Under the pieces are notes generated by a model. That model was not told the DNA's origin and did not search any database. It worked only from the letters and a program-made list of their open reading frames with translations. A DNA stretch of 64,000 bases, taken from assembly GCF_000234665.1 (NCBI RefSeq), contig NC_018324.1, positions 2,168,428-2,232,427 of the forward strand, given 5' to 3'. Both the position numbers and the translations under genes were made by a program. The stretch is from Leishmania mexicana MHOM/GT/2001/U1103. Lineage: Eukaryota > Euglenozoa > Kinetoplastea > Trypanosomatida > Trypanosomatidae. Positions 20,541 through 30,858 of the stretch are shown piece after piece (positions within the stretch are counted from its first letter, which is position 1; each line of letters starts with the position of its first letter).

Positions 20541-22088
20541 TCAGGCATGCTGCTGAGCAATGACCTCCATCACACCTCTTACGGAGCCAGTTGTTCGATC
20601 CAGCTGCACACGAACGAGCCGCAGTTGTTCCTCGCTCAGACCCTGCAAGTCTGTCACGCTTTCCAGCGTAGTCTGTGTTACGTGAAGCAGCAACGCTGCG
20701 TCCGCCTCGTCGGCCTCGCGCCTCCGCTTGCTGCGCACTCCCTTGCCCTTTGCTTTTTTCGCCTTCCCCACCCATGTGGCAGATGGCGGCTCAACGCGTA
20801 CCTCTGCCTCGCGCAGCATCGTCGCCGTGAGGCCGGAGGCAGGAATGCGCAAAAGGCGAGAGAGTAGAGCCGCAGCGTCCAGTGCATCGTCGAAGCGGCT
20901 CTCCTCGCGCATCGCGACAAGAAGCGACCAGGCGTTGCGACCGTTCGCCTGCTTTCCACCCAGCAACGCTCGCACCTGCTCGTAGGCGCTCGTCACGCGC
21001 TCGTTCAGCTGCCGCTCCGCCGTCCGTCGCTGGTCTCGCTTCTCTGTATGCGCCGCATCTCTACGCATCTGGAAAAGCAGGGCGCGCAGCATCGGTGCTG
21101 AGAGCGAGGCACGCAATTCAGTTGAAAGTTGCTCAAGAAGTTGGTCATCACTCACTTCGCAGGCGGTGTTTTTCTCGCCTGTGCTGGAATCGAGAAGATG
21201 ACCAAGCGTGCCTGTGGCGCCGTCGCAAGATTTCGACCCCGGCGCAACCTCGCCGGCACCATTGCCTCCAGGGGACGACGTCGAAACGCCTTCTGTCGAA
21301 TCCACGTACGCGGCATAGGCCGTGTGGTGGTGCACGAGTTCGAGCCAGGCGCGCTGGGCAGCCGCGGTGCCTTTGCGCTGAAGAGCCTGTCGCAAGTGCT
21401 CCTCTGCTTCTTCGACAGAGATTACGTGACTCGCGGTGAGGTAAAGGCGCCCACGGAGCCTTCCGCCAGACGGGGCCGACTTGCCCCGTACAGGAGATAC
21501 CGTTTCATGTGGGATAGAGAGAGAAGGCGACCCTGTTGCGCCACTGTGAGCCTCATCAATGCCGTGGCCAAGGGGAGTCGAGGAGCCGTGCCACGCCGGT
21601 AGCGTCCAGCGGACATGCGCCAACTCTGAAAAAGCCATTGCCACCCGTGCGACATCATCCACGGTGCAGGTGAAGTGGCTGTAGCGCGTCACCGCATCGA
21701 GCCAGCGGTCATCAATGGCGACGCTGTGTATCGGTGGCGCGTGACCCGCCGACAATCCTTCGTGCACAGGTGATGGAGTCACCACTTTCCCGCTGAGCCG
21801 GTTCGCATCGGCGGAGGAGATGCCTACTCCTCCGTAATGAATCGCGCCCAGCTGAGCCTTCTCGATCAGGCTTACAAGGTACATGCTGTGTAGCAGCTGC
21901 GCCAGGCGCGCATTCCAGTTGCCACCATGAGGCGCTCTGGAGGCCGCCGCCGCCGTATCTGATGCCTCCTCTGATATCACAATAACAGGCGACTCTGAGA
22001 TCGGCAGCGAGCCTGCCAAAGTACGCACATATTTGGACACGACAGCCCCGGGACGCCGCGGTGGGGACCCGGCAGGAAAGGTCGACAT
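20541..22088 (-). CDS. Unrecognised 515-residue protein with basic NLS-like cluster
   Basis: Starts at ATG 22086-22088 (MSTFPAGSPPRR). Codons upstream stay open but the only earlier candidate, seven codons up, is a GTG, not credible as a start here. Residues about 60-90 form a helical, well-ordered-looking block (NWNARLAQLLHSMYLVSLIEKAQ). A helical coiled region rich in R/E/A sits around residues 310-370. Near residues 455-475 there is a basic KAKKAKGKGVRSKRRR cluster that could be a nuclear localisation signal, and the C-terminal 45 residues are an amphipathic helix region. The linker regions are Ser/Gly/Thr-rich. I recognise no family. A probable nuclear location is inferred from the basic cluster only. 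Confidence 0.65.
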   Translation of the reverse strand: MSTFPAGSPPRRPGAVVSKYVRTLAGSLPISESPVIVISEEASDTAAAASRAPHGGNWNARLAQLLHSMYLVSLIEKAQLGAIHYGGVGISSADANRLSGKVVTPSPVHEGLSAGHAPPIHSVAIDDRWLDAVTRYSHFTCTVDDVARVAMAFSELAHVRWTLPAWHGSSTPLGHGIDEAHSGATGSPSLSIPHETVSPVRGKSAPSGGRLRGRLYLTASHVISVEEAEEHLRQALQRKGTAAAQRAWLELVHHHTAYAAYVDSTEGVSTSSPGGNGAGEVAPGSKSCDGATGTLGHLLDSSTGEKNTACEVSDDQLLEQLSTELRASLSAPMLRALLFQMRRDAAHTEKRDQRRTAERQLNERVTSAYEQVRALLGGKQANGRNAWSLLVAMREESRFDDALDAAALLSRLLRIPASGLTATMLREAEVRVEPPSATWVGKAKKAKGKGVRSKRRREADEADAALLLHVTQTTLESVTDLQGLSEEQLRLVRVQLDRTTGSVRGVMEVIAQQHA

Positions 22089-24954
22089 GTGAGGGAATGG
22101 GCGGCACACAAATCTATTCTACGCGCTTCGCAAGCGCTGACCTACTCAGGCCGAACGCCCAAGGCGCGTTTTACTGTCACCAGAGGCGACGACGTTATGT
22201 GCGATGTAAACAGCAACGAGGTTAGCGTCGCGTATCTTGTCGTGTTGGCGTTGGGCGGAGGGTGGCCGGGCAGATGCGCCCATCCATCTCTCGTCTGGAT
22301 GAGGGGAGAGCGAAGAGGAGCACTGTGAGCGCGTAGACGCACACGCGCACACAGGACTCAATCTATGTGAAGAGGACGTGACTATCGATGCACCCCTTTC
22401 GATGAAGTTGTCCCTGACGGAAAGGTGTGCCTGTGTCTGCACCGTACCGGAAAACAACAGATGGACCATGTGCACCGATTCCGAGACACCCCCACAAAAG
22501 AAAAAAAAATCAGGGAAGACAAGGAAGGGCCCGAGAACGGTGGCGTGCAGGCGCGAAGGCAGTCATCAGAAAAGTGCAAAAGGGGGAGGGGGCCGAGGTG
22601 TGCGGAAGTTAAGAGGGCACGCGAAAAGCGTGAGTGCGCGAGCCACACCGAGCACATGGGAAAGTTTCGCAACACCCTTGAAGGACCATGTGCTCCAGTT
22701 ACGCGTGCTGGTAGCGGTCCAACAGAGGACGTAGGGAGGGCGCAGATACAAGGTATCGCACACGGTCCCAAAGGAAAAACAGCAAAAATACGGGTGCGAC
22801 GACTGCGGCACGGGCGATTGCTGTGTTGGCTCCACTGCATGCCAACTCGGAGCCCACTCATTAACTTTCTCACTCACGCGCGACCACACACACACACGAA
22901 AAAAAACGGGTAGACTGCGAGAAGAGGTTCGTGGTGTCCTTGACAGAGACAACGCTCAAGGGTAAACCCCATAACAAAGAGAGAGAGAGTCACCCTCGAG
23001 GGGGCGAGGAAAAACGGAAAATGTGGGTCCGAGCGAGGGCTTCCCGCCACTCATGAGCACTACTACGAAACACGACTACGTACTTTAGAGACATGAGTAG
23101 AACGAAGGGAACACAAACAAAAGAGTACCTACGCAGACAAAACAAAAGGAAGAAAAGAAAGCCCTCACGGAGACGCTTGCGAGTACACACAAGTCCCGCC
23201 GCATGTCGCCTCACCACTCCCTGCGGCTGAGACGAATCCGCCTTGGAGGGGGGAGAGGTGGCCGGTGTCCCTGCGAAGAGTGCTTTTTCGTTTTCTTCTT
23301 TTTTGTGTGTGTGTGCGTTGGTTCGAGTGGGAAGAACAAATGGAAAAGAGGAAAAATAAACAACAAAAAGGAAAACGAAGACGGGAGAAACGGAATCTGT
23401 GCGGGTGCCCACAGAAAACCATTTGAGATAGGTGCGCACCGCGCGCTCTCGGCCATGCGCGCGCATCTCAGCTTGCGTGTTGGATGAGCAGATGGAAAAG
23501 GGAATGAGAGGCAAGAAAGTCACACAAATAGGCAACGGAACGACCTTCGTGCGATGCCGAGTTTGTGATGTCATCTCATCGCCCCGCGCCTACCCCGCGC
23601 ACGACTTCCGTGCATCCCACTTGCTTTCTCAGTCTCTACGCGTGTATATGTATGTGCGCACGTATGCGCGTCTCGCACTTGGACGCGGCGCAGGTCAGCA
23701 ATCTATGGAGTCACATAATCACGCAGGGCGATATGTGTCGCTTCCTCTCAGATATAGCACAACAAAAAGGCGTACGTTCTCACCAAGGCAAAACACTTGA
23801 CGTTAGTGGCCGTGTACTGGTGTGTTGGCGTATTTTGCACGTTGGACGCGCAACAGGAGGGACACTAGCAGTGCGAATACGCCCTACTAGGGTACCTTGA
23901 GGGAAGCAGCGAAGACGCGAGGGTGTCTATTGCTAGCCTCACAATTTCATGCGAACACAGCTTGAGAGAAGAACGGTGCGGCCGGATGACCCACATTGTG
24001 TGTCCGTGTTTGGACAAAGTGCTACAACTCCGCTTCAGGGAGAGTCCAACAGAAAACAAAAACGAAAAAAAAAGCGAGCCCGCTCTTGGCCCTTCAGGGA
24101 GTAACGCCGAAGCAACGGTAAGAGAGTTGGCAGAGAAGAGCGAGTGGAGGACCGTGCGCCCGCGCTCACCTGGTGCGATCTATCTATAGCAAGCAAAACA
24201 AACAAACAAAAAAACAAATGTCGACTTCAGAGAAAAAAAAGACAGGGAAAGAGACTACCACACACAAACACGTAAAAGGGTCAATAATACGATCAACAAG
24301 AGAGGACGGAGAAGACAGACAGAGCGAGGCAAAGAGAAATCGCCTCCCCCTCCTCCCCGTCACCGACATTGCCCAGCACGACCACCACGTAAACGAGCAG
24401 ACACCCTACTCACCCGATTGTGTTCCTCGCCGTGCTCTCTCTGCCACACACACACACGTGCGTGTTTTTTTTTTCGTATTAGGTCACGAAGAACCAGACG
24501 AAGAAAAAAAAGCAGAAGCACGCGACCCACTACGTGCCAAGGAACCTTGCGAGAAGAGAGGAAGGGGAGCGAGGACGTCCGGCCATCGAACCAGACGCAC
24601 CCGGAGTAGCCCCGCTACAACACATGTGACATGGTCCACTGAGGACAGACGGGCATCACCAAGCCCCCTTCTTTCTATTGGATATGAAATACGAACCGTT
24701 GAACGAGGGAAGAGTGACTGGGTTAGGCAGGTGGCGCATAATGCATAGTTTGCCATAAGTGGGGTGTCTATCATGCAGCACCGGGACGCCCGGGGAGAGA
24801 CAAGCCCACCAAGTTGAAGGAGGAGTAAAACAAGAGGTTCGAGCAAGAAGGGACACATAAAAAAAAGGCACCAAAGCGAGACATGGACTTCAAATAAAGC
24901 AGGCGTTGTGAAGGGTCCGTGGACATACCCTCCACCACACGAGCCACAATCGCC
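22089..24954. other. Long intergenic/3' UTR region downstream of the 500-residue KAP-like gene
   Basis: 2.9 kb without a supported gene. Open frames of up to 194 codons exist on both strands but are low-complexity (H/T/K or F/S/P runs) and lack G/C-ending codon bias. Contains A-runs at 24200-24245, a CA repeat near 22885-22900 and a TG repeat near 23306-23316. A transcript-sense AATAGAAA octamer is at 24672-24679. Confidence 0.55.
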
Positions 24955-26457
24955 TCACTTCTTCATCGCCTCTGCCACGGCAGCAATCCGGGCCTTTGCG
25001 CTGCGCCGGTCATCCTTCACGGAAGTGCGCGCCCAGGCCTTGGCGACATGAGCCATCCGCGTCGAGGTCGGAATATCGCGCAGCAGGGGAAGCAAGGCTG
25101 CGTAGGTGGCTCCAAAGGGATTGCTGCTATAATACGGAGGCACCTTGATGTCCTTCTGCTTGATTGTCAAGGATTCCAAGGTCTTCGGTGCCGCCGGCGC
25201 TGGCGAGGGGGCCGGCGACCCGTGCTTGGAGCTCTGGCGCTTGCGCGCTGAGATCCTCACGGGAGGCGGATTAACCTTCGACTTCAACCCTGTCCGCTTC
25301 TCGAGAAGTTCCGTCGCGCGCGCGATGCGGCGATTCAGGCCGTTGAGGGAGTGCGTCTCTGTCCACAATGCCTTGATCTGGCGAGTGCCCAGGATCTTGG
25401 GATGATTTGGAATGAGCCCTGTCATGCGCATGTGACGGTAAAACTTGATGTAGGGGTTCGCGCGGCGACGGGCTGCGCGGGTCTTCCTCTTGGTGGCGGT
25501 ATGCCGCAGCCGCGACTTTGCCACGCTTGCGATGCGCGTCTTCCGAACCCGCCGCTTCGAGGCGGCAGCCTTGCGAGCCGCGCGCATCGTGGGCGCCCTC
25601 GGCTTGCTTGCAGTCACCGGCTTCGGTGCCGACCGTTTGGCAGCCACGTGGCGTGCAAGACGCACTTTCACAGAAGCCGGTCGCTTGGGCACCCGACGAG
25701 CGGCGCGGAGGATGCGCGCCCTTTTCAGCCTTTTCGCCGCGGCGCTTCGAGATGGTCGAGCCGCCTTTACCTTTTTCGCCGTCGTTGCTGTGACGCGCCG
25801 CTTCTTTGATTTTGCCGCCTTGCGGCTGCTTCCATTTGCCGAGCTCTTTGCGATCTTGCGGGTGGCGCGCTTAGAGCGGCGCCTGGCAATTTTCTTGCTC
25901 ATCTTCCTGGAGAATCCTTTCGCGCGGTTCTGGTCCTTCTGCAGCAGCCGCACAGCCATCTCGACACGCTTCGGCATAGAAAGCGAGCCTTGCTGACCGG
26001 TCATGACCCACATGCGAAATACTCGTTTGAGGTTTGCCCGTGTGGAGGAAAATTTGGTGCGCCGCATCACCTCCGTCTGGAAAGAGGCAAAGGGTGTTAC
26101 GACCTTCTTGCTTTTCGGCTGGAGTCGCCTCAAGCGAATCGCCTTGCGCTTCGGAGCCGTGGTGCGCGCCAGCCTTAATCGTGACGGTGCTGCCTTCCAC
26201 TTACGCCCAGGCTTTACAGTCTTTTGCAGTTCTTTCGTGATCTCCTTGCCTTTTGTGCGGTAAATTCGCAGTGCCGCCGCCACACGGGGTGCGGAGAAGC
26301 GGATGCCGTACTGCGGTGCAGTCCTGTGCCACAGGACTGCAGCCGTCTGCATTTTTCGCGCCTGCTCCGCATTTCTGAGGGGCGGGTAAACAGCTTTGAA
26401 GAAGCTAGCAAACGGCGGCCGCCTGCTCACCAAGGCCACCATCGATCTCGAGAACAT
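24955..26457 (-). CDS. Kinetoplast-DNA-associated-like basic protein with four degenerate HMG-like boxes
   Basis: 500 residues with extreme Lys/Arg/Ala content. I see four related short modules sharing a proline-aromatic start, a spaced Phe/Tyr, and an LW or AW near the end: residues ~14-47 (PPFASFFKA ... VLWHRT), ~121-155 (TPFASFQTEV ... RMWVMT), ~334-366 (NPYIKFYRH ... ALWTET) and ~446-478 (NPFGATYAA ... KAWART). The same pattern occurs in the two smaller KAP-like genes of this window. Residues ~170-330 are an H1-like Lys/Arg/Ala tail region between boxes 2 and 3. The N-terminus (MFSRSMVALVSRR) could target the mitochondrion. Kinetoplast-associated proteins of Crithidia are histone-H1-like or HMG-like proteins that condense kDNA; this product fits, but it is larger than the classic KAPs (about 16-21 kDa). 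Confidence 0.65.
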   Translation of the reverse strand: MFSRSMVALVSRRPPFASFFKAVYPPLRNAEQARKMQTAAVLWHRTAPQYGIRFSAPRVAAALRIYRTKGKEITKELQKTVKPGRKWKAAPSRLRLARTTAPKRKAIRLRRLQPKSKKVVTPFASFQTEVMRRTKFSSTRANLKRVFRMWVMTGQQGSLSMPKRVEMAVRLLQKDQNRAKGFSRKMSKKIARRRSKRATRKIAKSSANGSSRKAAKSKKRRVTATTAKKVKAARPSRSAAAKRLKRARILRAARRVPKRPASVKVRLARHVAAKRSAPKPVTASKPRAPTMRAARKAAASKRRVRKTRIASVAKSRLRHTATKRKTRAARRRANPYIKFYRHMRMTGLIPNHPKILGTRQIKALWTETHSLNGLNRRIARATELLEKRTGLKSKVNPPPVRISARKRQSSKHGSPAPSPAPAAPKTLESLTIKQKDIKVPPYYSSNPFGATYAALLPLLRDIPTSTRMAHVAKAWARTSVKDDRRSAKARIAAVAEAMKK

Positions 26458-29027
26458 CGTGCGTTGTGGCTTGGCTGTTCCACAGTTGCTGGCACTTGGC
26501 TTCCGCCTTTCTTTAGTGAAGCTGTTTTGATGTACGGGCGCGCGTGTGCGTTCGTGGGAGTCCGAAAATGGAGGACCTGGAAGAACGGTCTGTTCGTGGG
26601 AGCGGGACGAGAGGGAGGAGGCGCACGCCGGAGAAGATGTGAAAAAGGAACCAGACGGTGCGTAGTGGAACGGTCAACAGAGAACGCGCAGCGCAGGGGG
26701 TGGTATGAGGGTAGGAGGAGAGAAAACGGGTGGTGGGAGGGAGGACATGGCGGTCAAAATGAAGAGCGGGATCACATACCAATGGACTTCGGCTCTTTCG
26801 CGCTGACTGCTAGTCAGGTATGATGTCAAACGCGACCAAATACGGAGAGGATACACCGAGTGCCTGGACATCCAAGCGGCTAGAAAGAGGAGGGGACTGC
26901 GGCGTCCAGCATGCGATTTGCGTGTGCGCGTGTGTACGTATCGCTCTGGGAGCGTCATCCACCGAGTTGTTTACAGCGCTCCATGCACCCTTTTCGTTTG
27001 GATGTTGCCACTTTTGTTCCGGCTCCCTCTGCAAAGCGGGATGTTCACATGTGCCTTTCCGTCGTTTCCGACACGACACGGAGAAGGTGCCCCTGCGCGA
27101 AGGCATGCGACAAAAACGCCGTGCAACCTTAGTCCACGGATACACACTCAGACGCCCAGCAACGCACGCGCAGAAAGAGAGGGGCGAAACGAAGTATGCG
27201 TGCATGTTGGCATGTGTGTGTGTGTGTGTCATTTCCGTGGGGTTTGCCTAACGCGTCCTCGTCTGGCTGCTGGTGTGTACTTTTTCGTTTTACCCTTTTG
27301 TTTCCTACGTGTGTGCGGGTGTGGCTGTTTGTGTGAAAAAAGTACGGTGGTGGCGCCTGCGTACTTCAGTCTCCCTGTCACAGGAGAAAGAACGCAATAC
27401 GAGGAAAAGCAGAGAGAGAAGACATCACCGATGCGATGAGCCTCTCCCCCGCCATTTCTCATCTCTCTCTCGCACGCACGCCTGCCGGCCCGCTCGCTTT
27501 GGTGCCCGCCACGAGTTTCCACCCACACACCGATGCAAGTGAGAAGAAACAACAAAACACCAGGGTGCATGCCACGACCGACGAGAAAAAGGGGACCGGG
27601 GGGGGGGCGGGGTAAGGCGGGGCGGAGACAAAAAGCAAAAGAAAGAAGAGTCGTACGGGATGACACGAATGAAGTGAAACCGAAGGAGACGAGGAAGAAC
27701 AGGGACTGTGTGGTCCACATCTTTTTTTTTGTTTGTTTGTCGTCAGTGCACACCTTCGGTCGTCGTCGCTTCGCGCGTCTCTCTCTTTTCTCCGCATCTT
27801 GAGCACCGCATCGCCTTGGCGTCATTCAAGATAGGGGGAGGAGGTGGAGGGTGACGGAGAGGAGAGGGGAGTGAGTACTGTGAGGAGTTGCAGCAGCGAA
27901 AGGGAGAGGAGCGACGGCGAGTCCGCCACCGTTCCCTCTCCACCCACACAGAGGAAGAAGTGAAAGCGTAAGAAACACGAAACGTTAGCTGTGTGTGTGC
28001 CTGTGTGTATAAAACGCAGCAGTTCCAAGACGGAATCACAAACGACACAAAAAAAGATGGGTGAGGCGTGATAGGGCAGCAGTGAGGCGGGCAGAGAGGC
28101 AACAGCACTGATGACACACGGATTAGGGCCGCCTTGTCCATGACCTCCCCCCGCCTTCGCAGTTCACGCGCTCGTTTCCGTTGGTAGAGAAAGGAGTAGG
28201 AGACCGTGACTACGCGTGCGTCGGGCAGAGCCACGCAAAAAGAAAAAGGAGGCAACGGCTGCGAGCACAGCCACCCCCGCCTAGATGTGCAGGGGGCGTT
28301 TAGCAGTGAGCCGGTCCCCCGACTCATGCGCAAACATCGTCTCTGCAGCACGGTCGCCATGCACCGACAAAGATGTATATCTATATATACGTATTTATGT
28401 ACGTGTCTATGTACATATACCGGGGCACCTCTCAAAAGAGGCCACATAAAGAATCAGAGGGGGAGAGAGAGACAACAACAGGAAGAACACGTCTGGCGTC
28501 TAGGGGCGAAGGGACTACGACCGCAGAGCAACCGACGCACGAGAAAAGCTGAGAGAGGGGTGGATGTATCACAGAGGCTGTACAGAGAGACGGGGGGAGA
28601 GGGACGGGGACGATAAACAATAAAAGGCAAAGAAAACACAAACAGGATCTGGACAGAGAGGGGGAGGGAGGAGGGCGAGAGAACCATACATGGGTGGAAT
28701 ATATACGCTGTGATGAGGGTGTTGCGAAGAAGTTGAGGGGATGGGGGCATCGGGAGGGAGTGAGGGTTAGGTTGCTTCCGCATGTGGAGGAGGGGGAGGG
28801 GGAAACAAAAGGAAAAGCAGCGCGATCGGGCGCGGAGACAACGAACGACAAGAGAAGTCCGCGCGTACTGAAACCGACGGCTGTCACAGAAGACGCGACA
28901 GAGGAGTTTTGCAGCACATCAACGACACTCTGTTCAGGGGCTATCGTGTATGAGTGTGTGGCGGGCAGACGTACACACACATCCGAAGCTGTCGCACCTC
29001 TCCTACCTTCCTTTTTCCTTTTCACCT
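26458..29027. other. Long intergenic region between nitroreductase and 500-residue KAP-like gene
   Basis: 2.6 kb without a supported gene. Holds a TG repeat at 27213-27229, a G-rich tract at 27597-27625, an AT-rich simple-sequence stretch at 28373-28420, and many purine tracts (pyrimidine-rich on the transcribed-sense strand). The 234-codon open frame at 27743-28447 has no coding character. Confidence 0.55.
28373..28420. repeat. AT-rich TA/TG simple-sequence tract
   Basis: Alternating TA/TG/CA purine-pyrimidine steps over about 48 bp, inside the 3' UTR side of the nitroreductase gene. Confidence 0.7.
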
Positions 29028-29723
29028 TTATTCGCCGCGCACGACAACGCGGGCCTCGCCAGGGTTGTGTGCCTTCTCGTTGGCTGGCTTCCCGATGGAG
29101 CCAAAGGGCATCTGCGCGATCAGCTGCCACTCCTCCGGAATGTCGAATGCGGAGCGGAGGTCCGCCTCGATTAGCTCGTTGTAGTGCTGCAACGACGCGC
29201 CAATACCGTCCTGCGCCAGCGCTGACCACACTGCAAACTGGGCCATCGCGGATGATTGCTGCGAAAAGGTTGGGACGTTTGCCGCATACCGCGGGAATGC
29301 CTTCTGCTGCATCTTGATGGCTGCGCCATCCTCGTAGAAGAGAATGGTGCCGGCGCCCGCTGCGAAGCAATTGTTCACCTTCATCTCACTCTGTGCATAC
29401 TGCTCCTCTGATGTCACCTTCTTGAGCGCCGCCTTCACGATGTCCCAAACCTTTTGGTGGTCCGCGCCGAACAGGATGACAACAGTGGAGTTCTTGATAT
29501 TAAATGAGGAGGGGCACTGACGAATGGTGCCCTCGATGGTTGCGATGACCTCCTTGCGGCTCTGTGCAAGCTTGTTGTCCAGATTATAGATGGTGCGGCG
29601 CTTCGATAACGCCTCGATGAACTGCGCCGAGGACTTGATGAGGACGGAGTTGCTGCTCGTGCTGGAGGCCTTGTCGTGGAAACCATCCTTAGAGGCGGTA
29701 GACTTGGTCGAGAAGCAGCGCAT
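29028..29723 (-). CDS. Nitroreductase-family oxidoreductase, Frm2/Hbn1-like
   Basis: 231 residues. After a basic, hydroxyl-rich N-terminus (MRCFSTKSTASKDGF, possibly a targeting sequence) the protein matches the FMN-dependent nitroreductase subfamily of yeast Frm2/Hbn1 and bacterial relatives: ALSKRRTIYNL near residue 38 (FMN phosphate-binding helix), CPSSFNIKNSTVVIL near 70-84, GAGTILFYED near 122-131, and the C-terminal AQMPFGSIGKPANEK block. These enzymes reduce nitro compounds or are linked to lipid and redox stress responses in yeast. The gene sits between two KAP-like genes with long gaps on both sides; nothing ties it functionally to them. Start chosen as first ATG of the frame; a C/T tract lies at about 29838-29860 in minus sense. 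Confidence 0.85.
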   Translation of the reverse strand: MRCFSTKSTASKDGFHDKASSTSSNSVLIKSSAQFIEALSKRRTIYNLDNKLAQSRKEVIATIEGTIRQCPSSFNIKNSTVVILFGADHQKVWDIVKAALKKVTSEEQYAQSEMKVNNCFAAGAGTILFYEDGAAIKMQQKAFPRYAANVPTFSQQSSAMAQFAVWSALAQDGIGASLQHYNELIEADLRSAFDIPEEWQLIAQMPFGSIGKPANEKAHNPGEARVVVRGE

Positions 29724-30858
29724 GCCTCCTGGCGATACGAGTTACCGGTGCAGTCGGGAGAATGACGGGAGGCACGCGGACACCTTCAAAGGAGAGATTC
29801 AAATAGGTTCAAGGGCGAGCGTCGTGCTCGAGGGAGCGAAAAAGAAATGGAGAAAGGAGTGGTGCACACACGAGCACACATACACATACATAATGGAAGA
29901 AAACAATGCAAAACAAGTGCAGCGTGCGATCTGTTGGTGACACTTGAGGTGTTGCTACAGGGGTAGTTGGGTGGAGCTGTATTTGATGAAAGGGTGGAAA
30001 GGAAAGGAAATCGGGGAGACAAAAATCTGCGCGACGCGCACACGCACGGAATGCACGCGAATGCAGTGTGTCCCGGAAAGGAGAGAGTCGACACGCCCGT
30101 GAAGCAGTCTCCGAAGCGATGATGGAGACGTCGAAAAGACAAGAAAGAAGAAGTCAAAGAGGGCGGGGATACCGAGGAAAGAGGCGCTCACCATGCAAAG
30201 ATGCGAGGGAGGAGCTCAAAGGCATCCGTCGCTACCCGAGCACCTCGCCCATCGAGGGGCGACGCGGCGCTGAGCATTGAGTACCACAGCAGACGTCGAA
30301 GAGGAAGACTTGTCGTAGCTTCTTTGTTCCTCACAACGTGCAGTGGGACTGCAGAGTGAATGCTGCCACGCGAAGTTACAAACATCCGAAGTGAAGCATG
30401 GCCCTTTCATGCCCTCCCTTACAGTCGTCTTCGAGCCTCTCCCTGCATGACAAAAAGACGGAGCGCAGGTGACCGTGCACGTCCGCGCAGACAAGCCTCC
30501 AATCGAGGGAACGTTCGCTTGTACAACACAAATGGAAGAGCATAGAGCAAAACGGAGGGGCGCATCGAGGCGCGGGCATGACTAGTGAGCCTTGACATGC
30601 GCAGAGCAACAACGAAAAACGAGAAGCACGACGGGGGAGAGAGAGAGTCATCACAAAAGCAACATTACTGCTACAGCGCGCCGGCAGTCAAGGCGGGTGC
30701 AGAGCAAGAGCCACTCGTGAAATTTCAAAGGTGGCTGTCAAACAGGTCGCAGGCAAGGTTTGACGCCGCCTCCGAGCCTGGAACGGAGCGGCGTAACGCA
30801 CTTGTGGATTAACTGGTTCTTCAACGTGCTCTACAGGAAAAAAGCGGATTGCGAGACG
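29724..30858. other. Intergenic: 348-residue KAP 3' UTR and nitroreductase leader
   Basis: 1.1 kb, no gene supported. Minus-strand C/T-rich tract near 29838-29860 is the likely splice signal of the nitroreductase. Confidence 0.5.

Noticed and set aside
22089..22109. Longer N-terminus for the 515-residue protein from 22109
   Set aside because: The first codon would be GTG, not ATG; the first real ATG is at 22086-22088.
23565..23900. 111-codon plus-strand frame with a protein-like middle
   Set aside because: It opposes the transcription direction, has no codon bias and lacks a splice signal.
24834..24850. GGTTCGAGC resembling a tRNA T-loop
   Set aside because: No anticodon arm, D arm or acceptor pairing could be built around it.
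27743..28447. 234-codon minus-strand open frame
   Set aside because: Composition is S/P/C/H-rich without G/C-ending codon bias, and its end is simple-sequence DNA; it is typical UTR read-through.
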